12,266 nucleotides of DNA, from NCBI GenBank assembly GCA_900548625.1, contig URLO01000055.1, forward strand, positions 1-12,266. The letters are read 5' to 3'. Of the stretch, positions 6,512-12,266 are shown in pieces. Position 1 is the first letter of the stretch, and the number at the start of each line of letters is the position of its first letter. The notes under the pieces were generated by a model. The model was not told where the DNA came from. It searched no databases and was given only the letters and a program-made list of their open reading frames with translations. This DNA comes from an uncultured Eubacteriales bacterium. GTDB taxonomy: Bacteria; Bacillota; Clostridia; Oscillospirales; Oscillospiraceae. Made by a program: the position numbers and the translations under genes.

Positions 6512-7477
6512 ATGAAAAAGAAAACAGCGACTCCCACCGTGAAGTTTTTACAGGAAAACCTCGTCTCCATCGGCATCCTTCTTCTGATGGTGGTCACCGC
6601 TATCATCAACCCGACCTTCCTCAGCGCATCGAACCTGACCAACGTCCTGCGTCAGCTTGGCGCGCTGCCGTTTGTCGCTCTCGGAATGACGTTCGTCATC
6701 ATCGGCGGCTTCATCGACCTCTCCGTGCCCGGTATCCTCTCGCTGACTGCCGTTGTGGCGGTCACACTGGTCGACCCGCTGGGTCAGGTCGGCGCCATCG
6801 TGGTTGCGCTGCTGCTCGGCGCGGCGCTGGGATATCTGAACGGCTTTGTCCTCACCAGCAGCGGCGCCATGACACAGGCCGAGGTCCTGTTCATCACCTA
6901 TGGCATGAGCTCCGTCTTTATGGCGATCGGCCTGCTGTTCACCAACGCGGAAACGCTTCGTCTGATGCGCGCCACCAAGCCCATCACCATTTTTGAAACG
7001 CTTTCTTCTACCGTGGGCATCGTGCCTGTGATCGTCATCGTGTTTGTGGTGCTGCTGGCCGTCATGCACATCTTCCTCAATAAGACGCTCGCCGGCCGCA
7101 GCGTGACGCTGCTGGGCGGCAACAAGGACGCGGCCTATCTGTGCGGATTCAACACCAAGCGCGCCATGCGGATGGTCTACGCCATCAACGGCCTGTTTGC
7201 GGCGATGGGCGCCATCGCGCTGGTCTCTCGTGTCACCACCGCCACCGCGACCTGCGGCACCGGCTATGAGACGAACGCGATCCTCTGCGTTGTCGTCGGC
7301 GGTACGTCTCTGAAGGGCGGCAAGGGCAGCGTCCTGCGCACCATGCTGGGCGTCATTTTGATCACCCTGCTCGGCAACTGCATGAACCTGCTGGGTCTGT
7401 CCACCTATATGCAGTCGATCATGCGTGGTGCCGTGCTGGTTGTCGCCATCTGGCTCGACAACCGCCGTGAGCTGTAA
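6512..7477 (+). CDS. Sugar ABC transporter permease 1 (RbsC-like)
   Basis: A 321-residue inner-membrane permease of the BPD_transp_2 family with about 8-10 hydrophobic segments. The family signature GGxDLSVG appears as GGFIDLSVPG, and the cytoplasmic ATPase-contact loop appears as LLGGNKDAAYLCGFNTKR, matching the GGNxxAAxxSGI pattern of ribose/xylose-type permeases. A GGAGGG ribosome site precedes the ATG, and the gene begins 17 nt after the ATPase stop. Together with the next gene it should form a heterodimeric channel, whereas ribose systems often use one permease twice. Both start with Lys-rich N termini, consistent with a cytoplasmic N terminus. Confidence 0.93.
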   Translation: MKKKTATPTVKFLQENLVSIGILLLMVVTAIINPTFLSASNLTNVLRQLGALPFVALGMTFVIIGGFIDLSVPGILSLTAVVAVTLVDPLGQVGAIVVALLLGAALGYLNGFVLTSSGAMTQAEVLFITYGMSSVFMAIGLLFTNAETLRLMRATKPITIFETLSSTVGIVPVIVIVFVVLLAVMHIFLNKTLAGRSVTLLGGNKDAAYLCGFNTKRAMRMVYAINGLFAAMGAIALVSRVTTATATCGTGYETNAILCVVVGGTSLKGGKGSVLRTMLGVILITLLGNCMNLLGLSTYMQSIMRGAVLVVAIWLDNRREL

Positions 7478-7492
7478 AAGGAGGGCGACACC

Positions 7493-8461
7493 GTGAAAGC
7501 AAATTCTATTGGAAAGAAAACCTTCAAAGTCATCACCAAGCAGAAGGCCGTTGTTGCCATCATCGTCATGATGGTCATGATGCTGTTCTTTGATACCAAA
7601 TTCTACACGGCGTACAGCATGCTGGAGATGCTTCGCTCGGCGGCCATTCTCGAGATCGTCGCCTTCGGTGTCACCGTTGCGGTCATCTGCGGCGGCTGCG
7701 ACCTGTCCGTCGGCGGAACGTTGTGCCTGGGCGGCATTTTGGCGATCATGGTCATGAATGCGGGACTTCCCATCTGGCTGGCCTTTGTGGTCGCGCTGGC
7801 GGCAGGCGCCGTTGTCGGCTTTATCAACGGCTTCCTCGTGGTTCAGCAGAAATGCGAGCCGTTCATCATTACCCTCGGCATGGGCATGCTCTTAAAGGGC
7901 ATCTGCCAGCAGATCACCAACGCCCATCCGCTCGGCTGCAAGAACCCCGGCTTCATGGACATCTCGAACGCGAAGTTCTTCGGCTCTGTCCCGTCCCTTG
8001 TCGTGTATATGCTGGTTCTGGGCGCTGCGTTCTACTATCTGATGCGCTACACCAGCTATGGCCGCAACTGCTACGCGATCGGCGGCAACTACGATGTCGC
8101 GAAATACTCCGGCATCAAGGTCATCCCGATCAAATGGACGGCTTTCGTCATCAGCGCCATGACCGCCACGCTGGCGGGCGTGCTGCTGTCGTCGCGCATG
8201 AACACCGGCAACTCCGTCTACGGCGATACCACCGGTATGCTGGTCAACTGCGGCGTCGTCATCGGCGGCACCTCCTTTGCAGGCGGCGAGGGCGGCATTT
8301 TGCAGAGCTTTGTTGGTCTGATGGCGGTGCAGATGCTCTCTACCTGCATGTCCGCGCTGTCTGTCGATGGCTTCTGGCAGAAGCTGATCGAGGGTCTGAT
8401 GATCGTTGCGATTATTGCGGCGGACTGCTATTCCAGAAAGCGCAAGCGCGAAAACGTCTGA
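7493..8461 (+). CDS. Sugar ABC transporter permease 2 (RbsC-like)
   Basis: A 322-residue inner-membrane permease, paralogous to the preceding one, with a canonical GGCDLSVGG motif, FINGFLVVQQKCEPFIITLGM (common in this family as NGxLvxxxkvpxFIvTLGt) and the loop AIGGNYDVAKYSGIKV for ATPase contact. It ends in a basic cytoplasmic tail (SRKRKRENV). The start is GTG at 7493 with AGGAGGG shortly upstream, 15 nt after the first permease stops. The rare-looking features are internal Cys residues around the channel motifs (GGCDLS, QKCEPF, NCGVVIGG). With the ATPase and lipoprotein it completes a CUT2-type importer; the cognate sugar is unknown. Confidence 0.93.
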   Translation: MKANSIGKKTFKVITKQKAVVAIIVMMVMMLFFDTKFYTAYSMLEMLRSAAILEIVAFGVTVAVICGGCDLSVGGTLCLGGILAIMVMNAGLPIWLAFVVALAAGAVVGFINGFLVVQQKCEPFIITLGMGMLLKGICQQITNAHPLGCKNPGFMDISNAKFFGSVPSLVVYMLVLGAAFYYLMRYTSYGRNCYAIGGNYDVAKYSGIKVIPIKWTAFVISAMTATLAGVLLSSRMNTGNSVYGDTTGMLVNCGVVIGGTSFAGGEGGILQSFVGLMAVQMLSTCMSALSVDGFWQKLIEGLMIVAIIAADCYSRKRKRENV

Positions 8462-8480
8462 TGCAGAGCGAGGAAACAAT

Positions 8481-9344
8481 ATGAAGGAACAGAATTATCT
8501 GGATCATCTGGTTGGCGTATTCGGCCAGCCTGTGGCGGAAAATCCCGGCGTCGTCATTCAGGATGCAGCCTTCCGGGCGCTCGGCCTGGAGCGGTGGCGC
8601 TATCTGACGCTGGACGTGGATAAGGACAAGCTGGGCGATGCTATCCGCGGCCTGAAGGCGCTTAAAATGCGCGGCGTCAACTGCACCATTCCCCACAAGA
8701 TCGCGGTCATGGAATATCTGGACGAGATCTCCGAGAGCGCCCGCCTGATCGGCGCGGTCAACACGATCGTGAACGACAACGGCAGGCTCTACGGCGACAA
8801 CACCGATGGCAAGGGCTTTATGATGTCCTTGCAGTCCAACGGTGTAGACGTCCGGGGAAAGCGCGCCGTGGTATTCGGCGCCGGCGGCGCGGCACGCGCC
8901 ATCTGCGTGGAAATGGCGCTGGCGGGCGCGGCGGACATCACCATTGTCTGCCGCCCGAAGGGGCGCGCCCTTGGTGAGGCGCTTGTGGAGATCGTACAGA
9001 AAAATACCCGGACGGCGGTGCGCTGTGAGGACTGGGTCGGCGAGCACAGCATCCCTGCCGGCACCGACATTGTTGTGAACGCAACGCCGGTCGGCCTGTA
9101 CCCCAATGTGGACGAGCTGCCCAAGATCGCGCTGGACTCCATCACGCCGGATATGTTTGTGCAGGATATCATCCCGAATCCCACGGAAACCGCACTCGTC
9201 AAGGAGATGCGCCGCCGCGGGATCCCGTGTGCAACGGGTGCGGGAATGCTGATCAATCAGGCGGCCCTGAACATCGAGATGTGGACCGGCCGGAAGCCCG
9301 ACCGCTCGGTGATGCTCCAGGCGCTGGAGGAGGCACTGGCGTAA
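8481..9344 (+). CDS. AroE/shikimate dehydrogenase-like NAD(P)-dependent oxidoreductase, atypical substrate site
   Basis: A 287-residue protein of AroE length and fold. The catalytic Lys73 (NCTIPHK), Asn94 (GAVNT), Asp109 (GDNTDG), the Rossmann loop GAGGAAR (133-139) and the C-terminal GAGMLINQAAL..MWTG are all present, so the active-site chemistry (hydride transfer at a ring carbon) should work. However, the Ser-x-Ser that binds the carboxylate of shikimate or quinate (S14/S16 in E. coli AroE) is replaced by Asn21 and Gly23 in GQPVAENPGV. This, plus its place as last gene of a sugar-transport operon only 19 nt after the permease, argues against a role in aromatic amino-acid synthesis. The substrate may be a neutral cyclic polyol or keto-sugar, for example 1,5-anhydrofructose. 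ATG at 8481 has an AGCGAGG-like site upstream; an in-frame start at 8406 lies inside the permease gene. Confidence 0.85.
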   Translation: MKEQNYLDHLVGVFGQPVAENPGVVIQDAAFRALGLERWRYLTLDVDKDKLGDAIRGLKALKMRGVNCTIPHKIAVMEYLDEISESARLIGAVNTIVNDNGRLYGDNTDGKGFMMSLQSNGVDVRGKRAVVFGAGGAARAICVEMALAGAADITIVCRPKGRALGEALVEIVQKNTRTAVRCEDWVGEHSIPAGTDIVVNATPVGLYPNVDELPKIALDSITPDMFVQDIIPNPTETALVKEMRRRGIPCATGAGMLINQAALNIEMWTGRKPDRSVMLQALEEALA

Positions 9345-9376
9345 GCGCCGCGCACACCGTGTATATTTTCAAAACC

Positions 9377-9408
9377 CAAGCGCCTTCCGATCCTTCGGAA
9401 GGCGCTTG
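9377..9408 (+). terminator. Strong hairpin after the sugar operon
   Basis: A perfect 14-bp stem with a 4-nt loop 32 nt after the dehydrogenase stop, marking the operon end. It has no T run on the plus strand but has GGGTTTT after it on the minus strand, so as a plus-strand terminator it is unusual; it may work as a 3' stabiliser or with Rho. Confidence 0.65.
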
Positions 9409-9437
9409 CAGCATCCGGTCGATGCCGGGAAGAAGCC

Positions 9438-9466
9438 TTGCTTTTTGGGCGGAATGCTGATAAAAT
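9438..9466 (+). promoter_or_regulatory. Promoter of the AAA-CYTH gene
   Basis: TTGCTT (9438-9443), 17-bp spacer, TAAAAT (9461-9466), preceded by TGA, which gives an extended -10. The predicted start is near 9473, about 24 nt before the GTG. This separates the gene from the sugar operon. Confidence 0.65.
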
Positions 9467-9496
9467 AACCGTAAAAATACCAGAGGAGTGAGCCCT

Positions 9497-10603
9497 GTGG
9501 CAAAGCATATTACAAAAATCGTGCTGACCGGCGGGCCGGCAGCCGGAAAAACGACGCTCATCAGCCGCATTCTGAAGGAATTCAAGCAGGATGACGGCTG
9601 GAAGGTCATCACCGTTCCTGAGACGGCGACCGACCTCATCTCGGGCTTTGGCATCCGCCCATTCGGAAACTGCGTTTCCATGCTGGAATTTCAGTACTTT
9701 GTCATCGACGATCAGCTCCACAAGGAGCGCCTTGCGCTCAAGGCCGCGCAGATGGTGCCGGAGGAGAATGTGCTTGTCATCTATGACCGGGCGCTGCTCG
9801 ACGACAAGGCATATATCTCCGATGAGGACTTCCGCGAGGTGCTCGGCAGCTTTGGACTCAGCGAGGAGGAAGCGCTCGGCCACTACGATGCAGTGCTGCA
9901 TCTGGTGACGTGTGCAAAGGGCGCGGAATTTGCCTATAACTTCGGGAACGAGGCGCGCTATGAGCCGGTCGAGGGTGCGCGGGAGAAGGATGACCAGACG
10001 CTCCGTGCATGGAGCGCGCATCCGAACCTGCATGTGATCGACAACTCTGTGGATTTTGAGGACAAGATCCGCCGGGGCCTGAATGCTGTCTATGAGATCG
10101 TGGGCCACCCGGCGCCGATGGAGACGAACAAAAAATATCTGATCGCCATGCCGGATGTGAAGGCGCTTGAGGAGAAATACGCCGCCGTGCCGGTCGATAT
10201 GATGCAGACCTACCTGCTGGAGACGAACCCGCAGGTCGAGCGGCGCGTGCGCCAGCAGCGCAACGGCACGGAGTATCTGTATTTCTACACCGAAAAGCGC
10301 GTGACGGATTCCGGAAAGTGGGAAACGGAGCGCCCGATCTCGCAGAAGGCGTATATCCAGTATCTCATGGAGGGCGACAGCAGTCTGCACGCCGTACATA
10401 AGGTCAAGTACCGCTTTACATACGAGCACCAGAGCTTTGCCATCGACGTGTATCCGTTCTGCAAGGACAAGGCCGTTATGCGCGTGGCGGTGCCGTCCGA
10501 GATGGGCGGCGTGGTGCTTCCGCCGGAGGTGACAATCCTTGAGGAGGTCACGGGCAGGCCAGAGTTCAAGAACAAGTATCTGGCGAAATGCCAGCAGCTT
10601 TGA
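9497..10603 (+). CDS. P-loop (AAA_28) ATPase fused to a CYTH-like domain
   Basis: A 368-residue soluble protein with two parts. Residues 1-205 are a P-loop nucleotide kinase/ATPase of the AAA_28 (NadR-kinase-like) type: GGPAAGKTT (12-20), IYDRALLDDKAY (95-106) as the Walker B/DR motif, and the lid region NEARYEPVEGARE (151-163). Residues 208-333 resemble a CYTH (triphosphate tunnel) domain: ETNKKYLI where ExExK is expected, RRVRQQRNGTEYLYFYTEKR (249-268), ERPIS (278-282) and KYRFTYEHQSFAIDVYPF. CYTH proteins bind or hydrolyse triphosphates such as thiamine triphosphate or polyphosphate. The second Glu of ExExK is Asn211 and the terminal acidic residues are lost, so metal-dependent catalysis may be weakened. 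GTG at 9497 is chosen because AGAGGAG (9482-9488) lies 8 nt upstream; the GTG at 9488 overlaps that site. The substrate is unknown. Confidence 0.85.
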   Translation: MAKHITKIVLTGGPAAGKTTLISRILKEFKQDDGWKVITVPETATDLISGFGIRPFGNCVSMLEFQYFVIDDQLHKERLALKAAQMVPEENVLVIYDRALLDDKAYISDEDFREVLGSFGLSEEEALGHYDAVLHLVTCAKGAEFAYNFGNEARYEPVEGAREKDDQTLRAWSAHPNLHVIDNSVDFEDKIRRGLNAVYEIVGHPAPMETNKKYLIAMPDVKALEEKYAAVPVDMMQTYLLETNPQVERRVRQQRNGTEYLYFYTEKRVTDSGKWETERPISQKAYIQYLMEGDSSLHAVHKVKYRFTYEHQSFAIDVYPFCKDKAVMRVAVPSEMGGVVLPPEVTILEEVTGRPEFKNKYLAKCQQL

Positions 10604-10628
10604 GCGTGCAAAAAGAGATATGACGCTG

Positions 10629-10662
10629 AAACCCAGAAATGCCGCCGGCATTTCTGGGTTTT
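10629..10662. terminator. Bidirectional terminator between convergent genes
   Basis: A 15-bp perfect stem (AAACCCAGAAATGCC and its complement) with a 3-nt GCC loop. The plus strand ends in TTTT, the minus strand in TTT. It lies between the stop of the AAA-CYTH gene and the stop of the convergent transferase gene and can serve both. Confidence 0.85.
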
Positions 10663-10668
10663 CACATC

Positions 10669-11289
10669 TTATACATGCTCTGGATAGGGAGGCGACTCCT
10701 CACAGACTGCGATGCGGCAGCCGGGGCGGGTGAACTCCGTGAGGGTCCAGCGTGAGGGATGGAGCGTCTGCACCAGCTCCGCGCCGGCATCCTGCCGCAG
10801 GCGGACGGTGAACGCGCCGAGCGGCGTTTGCAGTCCCGTGCCGAGCGCCTTGAGAAAGCTCTCCTTGCATGTCCAGAGACGGAAAAAATCGACCTCCGGC
10901 TGGCGGCTGCACCGGAGACGGGCAAGCTCCTCCGGCGTGAAGCGGCGCTCAGCGACAGCGGGATTGACGGGACGGATGCACTCGACATCACAGCCAATCT
11001 CGCGCCCGGAAAACACGGCCAGCGCACGCTCACCGGAGTGGGAGAGACTGAAATGGATCTGCGGATGGTCCGGGAGATAGGGCTTTCCGTATATGCTGCG
11101 GGCGATGCGCACGCTCCGCTCGCGAAGGCCGTACTGCCGCAGTCCGCGGTCGAGCAGGACGCCCGCAGCAAGGCAGAGCAGGCGGCTTTTTTCAAAACGG
11201 TACTGCGCGGCGTATGCGAGCCGAGTCTCGGAGAGAACGGCAACATCCTCCGGCGTCAGCGCATCGACCGTCATTTCATAGAGCTCCAC
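10669..11289 (-). CDS. 4'-phosphopantetheinyl transferase, Sfp type
   Basis: A 206-residue enzyme that transfers phosphopantetheine from CoA to a serine of carrier proteins. It has the Sfp-family motifs: GKPYL (68-72), HFSLSHS (79-85), the metal pair in GCDVE (Asp101, Glu103) and WTCKES (Trp139, Lys142, Glu143) in place of the common WxxKEA. The length of just over 200 fits the Sfp/Gsp class and not the short AcpS of fatty-acid synthesis, so it may serve a secondary-metabolite or lysine-pathway carrier elsewhere; no PKS or NRPS gene is in this window. I prefer the GTG at 11289 because MELYEMTVDALT looks like the start of Sfp proteins and a G5 ribosome site lies upstream; ATG at 11274 is a possible alternative. 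It converges on the AAA-CYTH gene and diverges from the DivIVA-like gene. Confidence 0.9.
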   Translation of the reverse strand: MELYEMTVDALTPEDVAVLSETRLAYAAQYRFEKSRLLCLAAGVLLDRGLRQYGLRERSVRIARSIYGKPYLPDHPQIHFSLSHSGERALAVFSGREIGCDVECIRPVNPAVAERRFTPEELARLRCSRQPEVDFFRLWTCKESFLKALGTGLQTPLGAFTVRLRQDAGAELVQTLHPSRWTLTEFTRPGCRIAVCEESPPYPEHV

Positions 11290-11319
11290 GGGCAGACCCC
11301 CTTTTCTTAGGATGCCTCC

Positions 11320-11348
11320 ATGATATGCAAAACCTCCGCTGCCGTCAA
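11320..11348 (-). promoter_or_regulatory. Promoter of the phosphopantetheinyl transferase gene
   Basis: On the minus strand, TTGACG (11348-11343), 17-bp spacer, TATCAT (11325-11320). The start point falls near 11313, about 24 nt before the GTG. Confidence 0.65.
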
Positions 11349-11402
11349 GTGCGGATCGCCGCGCAGACAGGAGACGATAATATCGGATGTGCGTATTTTT
11401 GG

Positions 11403-11431
11403 TTGTTTTCCGCCGGAAAACGTGTTATAAT
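11403..11431 (+). promoter_or_regulatory. Promoter of the DivIVA-like gene, with an inverted repeat in its spacer
   Basis: TTGTTT (11403-11408), 17-bp spacer, TATAAT (11426-11431) with an upstream TG that makes an extended -10. The start is near 11438, 26 nt before the ATG. A perfect 7-bp inverted repeat, GTTTTCC-GCC-GGAAAAC (11405-11421), fills the spacer and could be an operator. Confidence 0.8.
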
Positions 11432-11463
11432 TTTTCCACTGAAACGAAACGGGGGAACTTCTC

Positions 11464-12147
11464 ATGGCGGACTTTTCCAAATTCCGGACTTCCATCGGCG
11501 GCTTTCACCGCGGCGATGTGGCGGATTATATTGAGGCAATGGCGATCGAGCACAAAAAGGATCTGCGGCGGCTGAATGATGCCAACGAGAAGCTGGAATC
11601 GGAGAAAGCAGCGCTCGAAGCGGAGCTTGCGTCCGCCAAGGCGGAGCTGGAACGCAAAACAGCGGAGCTGGAGAAAACAAAAGAGGAGGACGCCTCGCTC
11701 CAGCAGCAGATCGAATCTCTCGCGCAGGAGGCGGCGGAGCTTGCACAGCGCGCTGCCGATGCAGAGGAGAAGGCCGCCGCGCTGGAAAACGCGCAGGATG
11801 CGCAAGCGCCCGGCGAGGACGCCGACGAAGCCGCCTGCGAGCCGGAGGAGCCCTGCGGCGGCGATGCGGAGACGAACCTTCCGGAAAAGGAACTGGAGGC
11901 CTATCGCCGCGCGGAGGCGATGGAGCGCAACGCGCTTTCCCGTGCCGAGCGCCTGAAGGCGAAGCTGACCCAGCTGTGTGAGGGCGCGCGCACGCGCTAC
12001 ACGGACTCCGGCGAGGAGCTTGAGGCGCTGACGCAGGATCTCACATCGGTGCTCGACCGGATGCGCGACACGCTTGCAGATATTCAGGTCGCGTTTGACG
12101 AGACAGAAAATGCGTTTGACGAGCTGGAAAGCATGAACGCGGAATAA
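11464..12147 (+). CDS. DivIVA-like coiled-coil protein
   Basis: A 227-residue cytoplasmic protein. The N terminus FRTSIGGFHRGDVADYIEAM (7-26) resembles the membrane-binding DivIVA/GpsB domain (F-x(3-4)-G-[FY]-x-x-x-[ED]-V-x-x-[YF]-[IL]). A long heptad-rich coiled coil follows (about 30-110), then an acidic, Gly/Pro/Cys-containing break (111-140), then a second coiled coil (141-225) beginning YRRAEAMERNALSRAERL, as in many clostridial DivIVA-like proteins. Such proteins sit at curved membranes at poles or septa and organise division or wall growth; this one is shorter and more divergent than classical DivIVA, so the exact role is open. The ATG at 11464 has GGGGGAA 6 nt upstream and its own strong promoter. 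It is a single-gene unit ended by a terminator. Confidence 0.75.
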   Translation: MADFSKFRTSIGGFHRGDVADYIEAMAIEHKKDLRRLNDANEKLESEKAALEAELASAKAELERKTAELEKTKEEDASLQQQIESLAQEAAELAQRAADAEEKAAALENAQDAQAPGEDADEAACEPEEPCGGDAETNLPEKELEAYRRAEAMERNALSRAERLKAKLTQLCEGARTRYTDSGEELEALTQDLTSVLDRMRDTLADIQVAFDETENAFDELESMNAE

Positions 12148-12158
12148 TGCAAATACTT

Positions 12159-12186
12159 GCCGCCGGCCTTGGCCGGCGGCATTTTC
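12159..12186 (+). terminator. Rho-independent terminator of the DivIVA-like gene
   Basis: A 10-bp all-GC perfect stem (GCCGCCGGCC paired with GGCCGGCGGC) around TT, followed by ATTTTC, 11 nt after the stop codon. Confidence 0.85.
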
Positions 12187-12190
12187 AGAC

Positions 12191-12215
12191 TGTCAAAAAC
12201 CTCGTAGAGTTTCGC
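12191..12215. repeat. Dispersed 25-nt repeat, copy 2
   Basis: TGTC, five A, CCTCGTAGAG, TTT, CGC: the same element as at 83-107, in the same orientation, right after the terminator. It is followed by three short inverted repeats up to the window end (12213-12226, 12233-12242, 12251-12263), so a longer repeat element may continue past the window. Confidence 0.6.
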
Positions 12216-12266
12216 CGCGCACGGCGATGCGCACCACGTGGTTCCCCCTCGCGGCATAGCCGCTTC

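Noticed and set aside
8481..9344. Biosynthetic shikimate dehydrogenase (aroE)
   Set aside because: The Ser-x-Ser carboxylate site is missing and the gene is at the end of a sugar-transport operon with no other aromatic-pathway gene.
9257..10651. A 464-codon minus-strand open frame opposite the AAA-CYTH gene
   Set aside because: Antisense shadow covering a promoter and two terminator-like hairpins.
1..12266. CRISPR arrays, tRNA/rRNA genes, insertion sequences or phage genes
   Set aside because: No spaced repeat array, no cloverleaf-like or rRNA-like sequence and no transposase or integrase motif was seen in either strand.

Overview
The window looks like chromosomal DNA from a GC-rich, low-oxygen Gram-positive bacterium, most likely a gut Clostridia of the Oscillospiraceae/Ruminococcaceae kind. 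The reasons are strong AGGAGG-type ribosome sites, GTG and TTG starts, SigA-type promoters with 17-bp spacers, a DivIVA-like protein, a lipoprotein-anchored sugar-binding protein, and an oxygen-sensitive glycyl radical enzyme (GRE). No RNA gene, CRISPR array, transposase or phage gene was seen.

Layout. (1) 140-2554, minus: a GRE whose sequence most resembles E. coli YbiW, not pyruvate formate-lyase, glycerol dehydratase or choline lyase. (2) 2555-2904: a divergent regulatory region with two near-consensus promoters, three copies of a CATTCG(T/C)AA element, an inverted repeat just downstream of the GRE start point, and a perfect 10-bp palindrome between the -35 and -10 of the plus-strand promoter. 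(3) 2905-9344, plus: a tight six-gene operon: ROK-family sugar kinase, lipoprotein sugar-binding protein, RbsA-type double ATPase, two RbsC-type permeases and an AroE-like dehydrogenase. (4) 9497-10603, plus: a P-loop (AAA_28) protein fused to a CYTH-like domain, with its own promoter. (5) 10669-11289, minus: an Sfp-type phosphopantetheinyl transferase, convergent with the previous gene across a shared hairpin. (6) 11464-12147, plus: a DivIVA-like coiled-coil protein, then a strong terminator. A 25-nt dispersed repeat occurs near both ends of the window.

How the genes may work together. E. coli YbiW is reported to open 1,5-anhydroglucitol-6-phosphate to 1-deoxyfructose-6-phosphate ('anhydroglycolysis'). 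Here a YbiW-like GRE is divergent from, and shares operator-like repeats with, a sugar importer plus a sugar kinase. The simplest reading is an ABC/ROK version of that pathway: import of a 1,5-anhydrohexitol, 6-phosphorylation by the ROK kinase, and radical ring opening by the GRE. Two unusual residue changes fit a substrate with no anomeric hydroxyl and no carboxylate: the kinase has Met instead of the Glu after the zinc cysteines, and the AroE-like protein lacks the carboxylate-binding Ser-x-Ser. The dehydrogenase might interconvert 1,5-anhydrofructose and the anhydrohexitol. This is inference; no GRE activase, aldolase or hydroxyacetone reductase is in the window.

The last three genes (AAA-CYTH, phosphopantetheinyl transferase, DivIVA-like) look like ordinary chromosomal genes unrelated to the sugar locus.
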